A stretch of 64,000 nucleotides of DNA from Cranoglanis bouderius. Lineage: Eukaryota; Chordata; Actinopteri; Siluriformes; Cranoglanididae. A model generated the notes under the pieces. It did not search any database. It saw nothing but the letters and a program-made list of their open reading frames with translations, and was not told the origin of the DNA. Shown here in pieces: positions 36,335-49,908 of this stretch. Position numbers and translations under genes: made by a program. Numbering within the stretch: the stretch's first letter is position 1; every line of letters starts with the position of its first letter. Where the stretch lies: NCBI GenBank assembly GCA_023630585.1, contig CM042536.1, positions 20,677,404 to 20,741,403 on the forward strand. The letters are read 5' to 3'.

Positions 36335-39300
36335 ATGGCTTTGGAAAGTGAGGTTGTGCTGACGAAGATGAAGCTCTTCAAAAACTTTCATGAGAAACTG
36401 TTAAATACGGAGGACTCTGTGTCATACATGTCCATGTCTGAGCAGGGTATCCCTACACCACCGCAGGCTGAAGAAGCAATCTCTGTCAACAGTGCAGCAC
36501 CTGAACCAAACATGGTGGAGTCAAAGAAAGACTATTTATCTGCAATTTTTTCCAGTTCCCAGTTGCCAGGTTTGTACAAATTTGAATCAGAGGACTCTGG
36601 GGTAGAGATGCCTAGTGGAGCGAACTCACCATCTACTCCAACGGGTTCAGAGCAGAGCTTTGTCGTTCACAGTAGAGAGTCATCATGTGACTCTAGCAAT
36701 CCGAACTCTCACATACAAGCCAGCAGTCGTCTCCTCTCACTGGAACAAAGTACAGAATCCTTACAGACTGAACCAGCATCATGTACATATGCCAAAGAAA
36801 CCAATCTCACAGTATTACAAGACAGACCAGAGGATGAGATGCATAATGTTCAACTGGAGGTTGTAAGAGATTCAGAAAGCTTAGAGAATGGAACCTTGGT
36901 GAAAGCCTCAGAAAGATGTGAGGATGGCTCTTTATGTGCAGAGACAGTCGATACAATAACAGAGGGTGATGCTGTTGAGGACACAGGATCAATTATTCAT
37001 GCCATCGACACATATGATGGGAACATGGACGTAAATTTGCAACAGCAGCCATTAAGGAAAAGTACAACAAGTGACAGTCTGGATGAATACATGGAGGAGT
37101 GCTGCAGGCTTAGTGAGGTAACTATAACAGTTTACCAAATTTGGTTGGTATTTACTCAAAGACTTGGGATTGTGTCCAGTTTTATATAAGCAGATCACCA
37201 CTGTCTACGCAGCTTCACAGTGACAAGATGTTAAAATGAACATTGCTTTCAGAAGCAAAATACAATTAGGCAGTAAAAGTAATTCTTTTTCACAAACATT
37301 CACAGCCATTGCATTTTTCACACCTTTAGAGGTAGTATGCACGCCTCATTATAGTGATACATGGCTCATTATTCTTTTTCTCTTTTAATAGTCATAAGTC
37401 AATAGTAATAAGCACCTTTCAGCAATTTCATCTGTTGATTACAGAGTTAGTCAGGGGTTTCAGGGTGGGAATCAAATCACATATAACCATGTACATAGGA
37501 AATTCATACCTAACTTGTGAAATTGCGTATGAGTCAAGGAATGCATAAAGGGATAACTCTGAATAAATATAAAGCAAAAATATTAGTGTAAGAATCAGGT
37601 ACTTGGTATCACTGCCAAGATCTTTCAAGATATAACGGTTGACTTTAAGAGTTCTATAACACATTTATAAAAGCTATAGAAGCACATTCATGATTCATGA
37701 ACAGCGTTCTCATTCATGTAGATGCCTGGTATTGAACTCCACCTATTCACCACCTGGCAGCTGTGCTACAACCTGTTTGATATGTTGAACATGTCTTCCT
37801 TTCATGTTTAAGTAAACTATTTCCAAGATTGGTTGACGTAGATACGCTACACCCACCTGAAGTAAGTGCAATATATACAGCTCTCAAATATCCGTGATAT
37901 ATGACCCCCAAAACTAAGCTACTACTAAACATGTGAGAGTCTTATTGATCTTTAGCACTGTCAACTAGTTCAAAATCACTAAAATGTAGACATAATTAAG
38001 TGGACAGAATTAATACCTTTATGTTAATGTGATAAAGGAATTATCAAATACCTTCGCAAAGACCTAACTAGCTAGCACATTACCAAAAATTCATAATTTG
38101 CACATATAAAAGTGCCTTCTTTCCAGCTGGCAAAACAAAACACAGGCTGAGTTGGTTAGACCTTCTTTGCCAGCTGGTAAAGTGCTGGTAGAAAGTGCTT
38201 GTTTGAATGACCTCTATTAACACTAACACTATAACACTATTGTTAAGAAAATAACACAACAATACGCCAATTAGAAAATCTCAAACATTTATTGATCAGT
38301 TTGGTCAAGTAATAAGAACACTGGAAAATAACTTACAAGATGACCACCTGCTTGAGCAGCAATACATGTGTTTTAGCAGCTGGTCGCTGCTAAAACACGT
38401 ATTTTTCAGACAGTATTTTTCAGCTTCATTGTTAATACATAAAACATTAGAATGAAATATTGTATTTGTGTATTTGTGTATTTGTATTTGTGGATTGAAT
38501 TTTGCTGTCTTGTCAAAAGTAGGAATTGAGCAATAATTCTGGCAAAACCTGCACTGTATGGTTGACTTGAGGCTGAAATTTGTTCTTCCAAACGTCAAGC
38601 GTCACAGACTGAAATCCTCAGGGACGTCAGAACAAATAAACAATAAATGTCTGCCACTCCTTACTAAAGAACAGAATGTTTAGTTGTTTTCCCCCAATGT
38701 CTGCTGCTCCAAATAACTCTGTGACAGACGGCAGTAATCACACTTCAGTTTGACTGAGCAGGACAAGCTGCTATAAACTGAGTAGGTGGCCATATGTAAA
38801 TCTTGGATAAGATCACAAAAATAGTCTTTTCTACATTTTGAAAAGACATATTGAAAATTTTCCCTCTGGCCAAAATCTATATGTACTTACTGAAATGTTA
38901 CATAGTACATCACAGTCTTCAACATTCAACAATATGGACTTTTTAATGGTGATTTGTAAAAGCAATAAGAGCAGTATCAGATGTAAATCTACTGTATGTA
39001 GTGCTTTATTAAGATCATAATAAAGAATTTGTCCATTTTTTGTCAGTTTTAAATAAATCAGTTTTAAGTCAGTTTTATACAGTAAGTGTAATCAAAACTC
39101 ACCCAAGATCACTTAATGCCCAAATAGCCTTTTTTCCCTTTCTTTCTTTTTATTTTATTATTATTTTTTAAGTTAGAGGCCACTCTATCTCTCCCAATAA
39201 ATAGGCTCACACATTCATTGGAAGACATATAGTTGAGCTGGAAAAAGGGTAATGGCTCATTTGGTTCAATGAACCACATGTAGCCTCTTTAATACCATAA

Positions 39301-42300
39301 AGCGATTAATGAAAGATATTAGATTAAAAATTAGATCTGGCAACCAAATAGGGTTTCCAGAAAGATCATATTTTCACCTTTCTAGAGCAAAACCGATGAT
39401 ATTACAGTGGATTTCACTATGGTTCAGTAATTCTTTGGAGTAGGTCTTGGGAATCTAAGCACATAGTGTTCTCCAGCATAGCCATGGCATGGGGTATGTT
39501 GTGTTCTGCGTCTGTACAGTACAGTACAGTGCTGCTGTCATGGATTGTGTGTGTGGTGTAGTTTTCTCTTCTTTTTATGGAGCCGCACATCACCCAGCAC
39601 CTTTTCATCTGTGCTGAGTGACTGTGCAGATGTCTGAGATGAATGAAACCAGCATGGACAAACGTCCCTGCTGTCTGGGGTCTGTTCTTCCCTAGTCTAC
39701 CTGGATGCATCAAGCAGGTGTCAAAAAGCACAAATTACTCAAATATGTACCCAGTTAAAGCCCTTTTTGGTAGTTTGTTAATCTTTTAGGGGCTGATGAG
39801 TTGTGTTTTTTAAACAGTGTTTCTAGAGTTTAGGAGCACAGTGACGACAGGCAGACTGGGCAGTCAACTCTAGCTTCATCATTACCTGTCAGCACAACTA
39901 ATAAACTAATTCCTCTACCCACTAAACGGAGCTCTTGGCCTGAGGAAAGGGATATTGGAACGGGGCTTTAAGATATTTTCCCATCCGCTTCAAACACAGC
40001 GGCTTCAAAGGGTTCCTCTCTACCTTTCTGCTAATCTGATTTGTTTCCTCCTTATGAGAGTAGAACATGGCTGCAGCGCTGGTTTTAATAAGGAAAAGGA
40101 GATATGTTGCATGTATTACTATCCAACCTGGCAACATCAAAGGACTGGATCCTTTAAGGCATCAGGATTTGACATACAGTGCCTATAGAAAATCATCATA
40201 CCCTGGAAATTAAAATAAATTAAATCTAACTTTTGCCAGCTGTATTTACACATTATAACCCTCGACATCTAAGTGAAAATAACATTCAAAAAAATTCTGA
40301 ACAATTATTAAAATTTAATTAGTGAAATACCTGGATGGATAAGTGATCAAAAAACAAGCTATTAACTATAACTATTATAAACTTGCTCAGGTACAACCAG
40401 TCACTTCCCAGATCACACACCATGCTAATTGCCCCCCACCTGACATCAACTGCAGTGGTTTTGATTACTTCATAAGAAAACCGGCTGTTCCATGATGATT
40501 CCATCACTAGTCGTGCAACCATGGTTGGAAAGGTGCTTTCAAAAGGGCTCCGGGACAAAGTTGTGGAAAGGCACAAGTTAGGAGAAGGATACAAAAAGAT
40601 TTCAAAGACTTTAACTATCCCTCTGAGTACCATTCAGAGCATTATTAAGAACTGGAAAGTGTATGGCACCACCAACACCTTGCTTAGCTTGAGCTGAAGA
40701 CGGGCAGGTGGTTCATCTTCCAGCATGATAACGACTCTAAACACACCGCCAAAAAAACTACACAGTGGCTTAAGGATAGGAAGGTGAATGTCCTTGAGTT
40801 GCCAAGTCAGAGCCCTGACCTAAATCCAACTGAAAATCTGTGGATGGACTTGAAGACAGCAGTCAATTGCCGCTCACCACTAAATGTGTTTGAACTCAAA
40901 CAATTTTGCAAGGAAGAATGGGCAAATATTCCCCAATCTAGGTGTGCAAAGCTAGTAGAGACATATCCAAACAGACTGATGGCTGTAATTGTGCTGTAAA
41001 GGTAGCTCTACGGAGTATTAAATCATAGGACTGATCACTTTTCCAACTCTGTTATTCTAGTTTTCTTTTTTTTTTTTTACGTTTCCGAACTGTTGCCTTG
41101 TTACTTGAATGTGTAAAGGCAGAATGTGTAAATAAAGCTGGAACAAAAAAATATATTTTAATGGGTTTTGATTTCAGGCTGTAAGACAAAAAAGTGACTA
41201 TTTCAAAGGGGTATGATGATTTTCTATAGGCAATGTGGCATATGCAAAAGTTATATATAGTACATAGTGTATGAGGGGAAAGAAGAAAGGGTTATTACCA
41301 TGCTGCTCCCACCCAGATTTGGGAGACCATGGAATAAGCACATTTCTCAGCCTCTAGCATATAAATGCAGTGACAGAAGCCACACCTCCATAAGAACTTG
41401 AGAAAGGCTTTCATCTAATGTTGGATGAGGTATGGAAAGCTAAACTGTGTATATCACATCCTATGTCTTACTGTTAGATGTCATCAGCAGTGGTTTGTGA
41501 CCATAGGTTTTGTTGCAACAGGACAACATTAATAATGACATTATAATGTTGTAAAATTATGTCTAGAGACTAACACTATTCATTTATGCTATAGGCTACT
41601 ATCTAGTGAAATTTTAGAGTAACTCTGTAATAGGTAATTCAGAATTGACAACATATCCAGCATACACTCTAGCAGTTCATTTTGAGTGGTTTTAGACATA
41701 CCTTTGTTCATTAACCAGGATTGCCAGAATTCAGAAAAATTGTCAACTTAACTTCATCTCATAAACCAAAAACAAAAGATGTGAAAGAAAATTTGGTTTT
41801 GCACATCATAGACACACTGTCTGCACTTACACTTTGCCTTTGTGTATGGAAATATATTAGATTTAATTCTGATTATTTGCTATAAAACATGTTCTTTTGG
41901 CAGAGGACTATTTTTAAACCAGCCCAATGTGGTAGTAAAAACCACAAACCTTGCAACGCTATCATTAATGGCCATGTAGCTGAAAATGTTCATAGAGCGA
42001 GCATGGGGCAGCATGATTCCTGAACCAATGGACATTTATTAGCTCTTGTGGCAGTTCCCATTTTTGACCATTAGGTTCCATTTTTGGCCATAACAGCAAG
42101 CAAATCAGTGGAACATTGGCTTATACTATATCTGTCAAACAGCAAAATAAATAAATAAATAAAAATCATTGGTGAGTAGTAATGTCAGTGGAATTTAAAA
42201 TTTAGTATGGAGTTGTGAATGGACTTCATGAAGATTAATATTTGCTGAACAGCTGCTAGTCCCTATGGATGAGCTGCCACTGCATGCCACAGTACTATCC

Positions 42301-45300
42301 GCTTATTCACGTTGCACAAAACTGAAATACTACAGAATCTACAGGTGTCGCAAAAGTTCATTTATAACAGTCAGTGGACCAAAGTGTGCAACAGTAGTTT
42401 TTCTGAATACTTCAGTATCACACCAGGTTTTGTGGATCCTCCCTCAGTCACACTCTTAGCTGGGGTTATCAGTTCCAATATTGAAAGGCCACAGTAAGCG
42501 TATTAGAGAGAATTAGCAAACCTTGCTGGACTCCAGCACTCCAGGACTGGAACTGATGACCCCTGATATAAAGGGTTGTAGCTTGCCATAAATAAACCTA
42601 GAATGAGATGACAGATTGTGGAATGACAATATCATTTTGAGAGTGGATTCTGTTTGCATCAGCACATTTTTTTTTCATTTGGAGAAGCAGTTTTGAAAAA
42701 GGTTCATACTGATGTGTACATATACTGAATGATACACATTGTGTCTCCAGATCAGTCTTAATGTTTGTCTCACATCATAAATACTCTAACACTGTTATGT
42801 AATCAGTAAAAACTAGTCAGCATGCACAAAAATAATTGTTTACATGAGAAAAAACATAGCTTTTTATCTCAATACATAACCTTTAAAGCATGTTGAATCT
42901 GACAGCTGTTTTGACTTAGTTTGTTCTGGTTTCTACTAAAAAAAGACACACCTTTTTCCATATCTCTCACCCCATCCCACATCTGGCTAGTCATTCCACT
43001 CCGATAGAGTCATGATTAGGAAAGTATTTGTGCACGAGCGGCATGCTGTAAATTCTCTGAGGAAAATATCTATTTATTTATTTATTTATTTTTTACCTCC
43101 TGACTTTGAGAAGTTATAGGTCTTACACACAATATAATAACAAAACCCCTAAGTTTGTTCAGGTTCAGTTTGTGTAATACATGTTGCTTTCTTATTTGAA
43201 GGGGGAGGAAGTAAAGGGTGTGGGGCTTTCCCGAGCACTTCCTCTTTCCCATTACCCAGGACACTTTGGATCCTGAGAAGGATAAGATCTGGGAAACCTC
43301 ATCCTTAAAGGTCAGGGAATAAAGTAAAAGCCTAATGACTGGCTTTCCCATGTTCTCGTTACTCAGCATGCGAGAATGTTCACATCACCTTGTAAGTTTT
43401 TTGGATTTAATAATCTCAGTACAGCATAGCTAATGTCTCACTTGTTCGACACAGAGGTGGTCTGATACACAGACAAGTATTCTTAGACCCAGTATCAATG
43501 AACAAATGAATGAATCAATCAGACAATAAATAAATAATTTGACAGTCACACTTTCTGCTTGTTCTGATACTTAATTTTGAATTGCAAACACTCACTTACT
43601 CACTTTTAGCAACTGCTTTACCCTGGTCAGCATTACGGTGGATCTGGAGCCAGTCCTGGGAACATTGGGTGTCAATCTATCACAGGGCACCATGCACACA
43701 CTCACATTCTCACACTCATTCACACCTAAGGGCAATTTCACCTAACTGGGCATATTTTGGGAGGTGGGAGGAAACTGCAGAACCCAGAAGAAACCCACAT
43801 GGACAGAGGGAGGACATGAACAGAAACTCTACACAAACAGTGACCTGAGCTCAGAATTGTATGAGGGACCCGGAAGTTGGAATGCATGCAAACATTGAAT
43901 ATTAAATAGAAATTTACAGTTATGTATGCGTTCAAATTTATAACATGAATGTTGGCATACTGTATATAATAATAATAATGTGATATATAAAGGCAATACT
44001 CATAAGTGTAATAAGTGTGTAACCGTGACCTCTTAAGAATCTCACACTCCGTCAAAGGAAGTGAGTGATGTCAGCTCCCAGCATTTTTGCTCCCTGTTAT
44101 GATTTTTTCTTCTATTGTTTAGCCTCTGTGTTTCCACTGATGGTGGGCTTGGGGATGTTAGTGACACGGAAAAGCTTTCTGGAGAAAAAAAAAGCCCTGG
44201 ACCTGAGCTCATATCCTGCTTTTGTTGGGGCACTTTTTGGAATGTGGATGATTGTATAAATATTTGTTCAAAATTTCCTTTTCATATTTCGTAAAACATG
44301 GACATTTGCAGCTTTTATGCAAACTGTGAATCAACAAACAAACAATGACAATCATTGCTTTGTACCTCAAACAAATGTGGTCTTCTTGCCCACAATTAAC
44401 TCAATGACTAAAACCTGAGAAGTGGACGCGTAATATCTGCAGAATCGTGATATCTTCTTAAAAATCGTGGTTGTGGTGCAGTTCGCCATTCCACAATTGT
44501 GGTCCAAAGTTTCTGTTCAATTAAGCCTAGTCCTGAAGTGCAATTACTAGTGCTGCTGAATATTGAAGAAAAATGAATACAGGAATTAGATGGATTTTAG
44601 ACTTTATGGAACCCTGAAGCTAGCTACGCAGTACAATATGCAAATGTGACTAATCTTTAATGGTTCTCTGAAGAACTGAATCCAAATTAAAAAGGTGATA
44701 AACCTCCCTGCCTAGGACATTTAAAGAAGCTTTTAATGATCTTAAATTGGATTTAAAGTATTTTAAAGGACTACTGATCAAAAGGTCACAAGTTCAAATC
44801 AAAGCACTGCCAAGCTGCCAATGCTGGGCCCTTGAGCAAGGCTCTTAACCCTCAACTGCTCAGTTGTATAAATGAGACAAATGCCACTCTGGATAAGGGT
44901 GTCTGCCAAATGCCATAAAATGCAGCTATGATATGTATACAAACTGACTGCTATGTCCTGGGTATATATATAAGTTAGAGAGGATAAAATGGTGTAACTC
45001 CCTTATACAATGATGTTAAGAAGTGAACGTGCACATGGCATTAATAGTGCTAGTGCTAATTCTAAACACATGCTTCAAATGTGCTTCTAAAGCTGTTTAG
45101 TCCAAATAAAATTCCATTGTGAACATAAAAATACCTTTGCAAAATGCTGGATGGGAATTATCTCATGCACTGGTATTTACGTTCTCGGCAACATGCCACT
45201 TCGTACTTGGTTCTTCATGCTTTCTTCAATTGCAACTTACATTTCTTATGGGTTATGCCATCCAGTCAACACAGTTCTAGTGTCCATGCATTATGTTGCA

Positions 45301-47893
45301 GGTCTTTTCTTATCAGTGCTAATGTGATCAATTCTAAATGTAGAAATTGTTTTTCATTCTGTGTGTCAGGTGAATCAGGCTCAGTCCAACCCACTGGGCT
45401 CAGGACTGGGCTACCTAGAACACATCTGCCAGCTCATTGAGAAAATCGGACAGCTTCAGGAGCACAATCTCAAACTGCAGAAACAGATCTGTATACTGCA
45501 GAAGGACAGCAAGATGAAGAAAACTAAAGAGGTAGGTCCAATAAACTCATTACACCTCCAATGTCTTTTTTTCAGCCATACTTGACACATTTGGCCATAG
45601 TGGACAAAAATCCTTCATGCTTTTGATCATTAAAAAGTTGTAGAAACACACAGCAAAATCCCCAGTGTTGAATTAACACCTAGAGTGTTGAATTCACGCT
45701 GTCAGTGTTCATTTGTGTCCAAGTGGACATGAATAAACAGTGTAGGCGTTAATTCAACACTGTAGATTTTACTGTGCACCCTAAACAAGAGTCACTTAAA
45801 AATATTGCTTTAGGTTAATTAAGATACTTTTCTTTTATTTATTAAAAAAAAAAAATCTGTTCAGGTGTAAACTCCAAGTGGCAAAAGGTTTTATGCATCT
45901 ACATCCTTAAATGAGAGCTTGTTTGAACATGCTGCCTCAATATAAATCCAGCAGTTCTAAACAGGCCTTAGAAGCGGGTTGTTGGTCAGATAAAAGTGCA
46001 TTTAATAAAAAAGAACATCTGGGCTTAAGCCTCATACACATATGGTGCACATATTTCAGGACATCGCTGTGCCCCCTCCACAACACAGCTGAGGTATTTG
46101 CATTGTCTCATGCTGATGCTATCTAATAATTTAATACATTATGTTTGCTATAATAGTTCAGTTAGTCCTTCCACTTGTCCTTCAAAAATTTATTCATTAT
46201 ATAAATTATTAATTGTATATATTGATACTGCATAAAAGATATTGTGTATCTTTATAGTTTTGAGCTAAGCCTTAGATTTTTCACTTCCTACCAGGAGACG
46301 TTGGATTGTCATCTTCTCATAGTCAGTGGGTTGAATATTATTATATATTCATACATTTTTAAAGGAATAGTTGATTTTATATATGTCCAAATTTTATGTG
46401 ATTTACATATTTCTGGGAAAATAATAAAGCACATGCTGTATTACATTCTTCTATGAGAATTACACATTTCTTTTCTATTGTATTTTTGTTCTGCACATCT
46501 AAAATGGCAGCAGTAGAACAGTGACTGAGCATGTGAAATATGCTTCACCAGTCCCGTGTTACAAACTACCTTGGTATTAAAATGGCCACTACTTCCTTAG
46601 TAGAAGTGGATCTATGGAATGTATTCTGCTTCCTTGATCATCCTTCACCCACCTTTGTCCCACTTTAGACATCTGCCCTATGACTAAAAACCCATGCCAG
46701 CACATTGTGTAGATGTCTGCCTGGCCTTTAAAGACTTTGGCCACTGTGAGAGCTGTTTTGTTCATGGTTTTTCTAGAAAGCTTGTTCCAAACTGGCTCTG
46801 TCAGGTTGGGCGCTGGGTCCGGAAAAGCTTTTTGCAACACAGTGAGTGAGCTCAGCAGGGAGCCGCACTTCAAAGTCATCAAAGAAAGAGAGCGAGGCAA
46901 AAGTGAGGGACTGGCATAGGCAGGCATTCTGAAATCAGACCAAGAATCCTCTCATTTTCAAGTTCCTGAGTTTCATTAGCACATTCTGGTAAAGGTCTTA
47001 TTTAAATGTTTATGAATTTTTTAAATGTTTCTACTCCCCTGCTGTGTACATTTCTCCCATCTTGGAAGGCTATGTTGCAACAGTGCTGTCTTTTCATGGC
47101 AACCTGATATCTTGTACATGTTCTGTAGCCCAAATAAATGCTTCATTTTGGCCCCTTTTGTGACAGTTGTATGAAACTTTAGTACACATGGGTAGAAGGT
47201 AATCACCAATGGTATCATATTCTTAAACACAACAATGTTTTCAATGGTGGGCAAACGATGTGGACCACACTGCTTGTTCATTCTATCTGAGACAACAATT
47301 CCCCCTGTTATGTGTGTATGATGGATGAAAAGGCAAAGGGGCCACAACACGCCATCACACATCAAAAGACAGGGGAACTCTGCTGAAACGTGCCCCAGTC
47401 TCTGTAATAATGGGCCCAGCTGACACGCCAGTCTCCTCCCCGCTGCTTCCAGCCACCCTCCTCTGCACCCTCAAGACAGCCTTTCATTTGTAGTCATTAT
47501 AATCCTTCACAACCCAGACAATAAGCAGTTACCACCTACATGGTCTCGTCTCTCTTACTACTTCACTACATATTACCTATGACCAATCTTGAAAGCAGAG
47601 AGAGTCTGTGAAAGCAGGACTTGGCACTGATTTAACTTTATTATATACTGTATGTTGATAATATACCGCAGTAGACGTGTCGCTTTCCTACTCTGCATTT
47701 CATGAGAATGCAGGAAAATGTGTTTAAATGCCTTTGATCCCTGAGGCATGAAATTCTCATTTATACAAATACAGATAGATGGCCTCCATTTCTTGATTCA
47801 AATATGAAGGCAATGGCCTTTTCATGGGTATTATGGACTTGAAGTACTTGGAAACAAATTAGAAATCATGAATGTAGCCGCCTATCTGCCTTA

Positions 47894-47934
<41 letters not shown>

Positions 47935-49842
47935 CATTCTTATTACGCCATCGATGAGATGTTTTAATATAATGCTCACCCCAAAATAATTATATTTTAA
48001 GCTACTGATAAATATTAGAATTTAGCCCTTCCATCTAATATCATGGCCAACCATCACTGAAAATAGCCATTTCTTTTTGAAATTTACTTAAAGTTGACAG
48101 AAACATTTATACTAAACTAAAGTAGATATTTTACCAAATCATGCTTAAGTACCGTAGCAAAGTTTTCCTACTTTGTTACTACACACTACAGCAGACAACA
48201 CAAGTGCATGATGGCTTACATCATTCTACACTCACATAAATATGAAACAGATGGTGAACATACTTGGCTCAGCAGTCAAGTATGTTCTGCTGAGGGGCTT
48301 TTCTTGACCCATGGGTGTGAACAATAACAAGCTGAATTATCCTTATGTGTACTATAACCCTTGTGGTTCAGTAACATATAATTATTGTTTCAGAATCGTG
48401 TCACTATTAGAAACTGAGAATTCAGTCTTAAGACTGCTAAAACTATTCATGAATAAATTGAACTTCCTAAATTCCACTAAATTTGGTAATCTACAGCACC
48501 CAATTCCTGTTTGTTTCAGGATTTCTTCCTACAGCATTGTCACTGTGGAGCATCCAGCTTGGCTTTTCAGGAGCTGAAGAGACATTCACGCAGTGACTAC
48601 AACAGCCTAACAGCATCCAGTGGCACATTGTCTGACCTCACCACCATTCCTGAGGGCACACATATCCCCCTCAGACCAGCCTTCAGCGGTCAGTACAGCA
48701 CCAATGTGAGATAGTTGGATTGTTAACAAAAATTGAAAGTTAATTTAGGATACTGTTGGGAAATACAGACTAGCAATTCCAAAAATGCCAGGACTGTTTG
48801 TAGTACTTGTTTTCATTCTCAAGAGCATCAATATTTGTTCAAAATTAACTGGAACCAAGCTGATTAGCACTTGTGAGACCATAACGTGTAAAGTGTTAAG
48901 AAAGTACTGACAACATAAAGCCTATGTAAATGAATGTTTATATATCTTCACTTTAATGTGATGACTGAATAAGATATTTCTTACTTCACACAAACCCCAG
49001 GGGACTCCAGGTGCATATTCCCCTCAAGTTCACCTTGGGTGGGTCTCAAACTGAAAGTAATACTACCCAAAATAACACTAGAGTCATTCCCAAATGTTTG
49101 TTCTTGCTTTTTTTTTCTAAGCATCAGACATTCCCTGAGGTGTGGGGGTGGGGGAATGTTGGATTATTACTTATATCTTCACTGAAATGAAATAAAGAGA
49201 ATCTCTATAACTGTATTTTAACTGTATAACAGGGATTTTGGAATTCTGTGCTCCATCTCTGAGTAGGAAATCAGAGTGTGTGCATCTATGGTTGTGTGCA
49301 TGTGCCAAACCAAATCCAGAGAGCCCAGTGGAGCACTGATTCACTTGACCATCTGTCATAACAGTTCTTTCCTCTTTGCGATAACTGTTTCTGACTGTGT
49401 AACTGTATCCTGTAATAAGGATCCATATCTGGTTTGATATCTGGACAGATTGTGACGGAGGCTGCCAGCAGACCATGCCTGTGTGGAGAAAAGGCTTTAC
49501 CAGGAGGAGTTATACAGAGGGGGAGGCTAGATACCTGAGTGACAGCTCAGAGGTTCTCTCTGCTCCCCATAGACGGGTGAGTCATGTTTACAGATAAACT
49601 TTAATAAACTCCTCTCTGACTCACACTAATGATTTGTCACAGTGTGCACTCGTGCATAGTACACATAGGACTATAAGGGAGGGTGTCACCAATGTGACTC
49701 ATGCTCATGCTGTTAAATAACACAAAGCAGAAGCATATACTCCCAATGTACATGTAAAGCTTACAGTGACTCCATGAAGTCTAAATATGTAGATTTTGTA
49801 GAAGTTTAGATAAATGTTAGCAGTACATGAAGCTATGACATG

Positions 49843-49908
<66 letters not shown>

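Noticed and set aside
36615..36866. Second plus-strand frame inside the first exon of the C8orf58-like gene
   Set aside because: Out-of-frame shadow of a well-supported coding exon.
38361..38405. MicroRNA precursor
   Set aside because: The stem is only about 13-17 bp, too short for a typical precursor.
39417..39731. 104-codon minus-strand open frame
   Set aside because: Intronic, no motif, no splice support.
46589..46927. 112-codon minus-strand frame in an intron
   Set aside because: Weakly protein-like composition, but no start context, domain or partner exon was found.
49705..49902. Minus-strand open frame of alternating Cys and Val
   Set aside because: It is a translation of the (CA)n microsatellite, not a gene.
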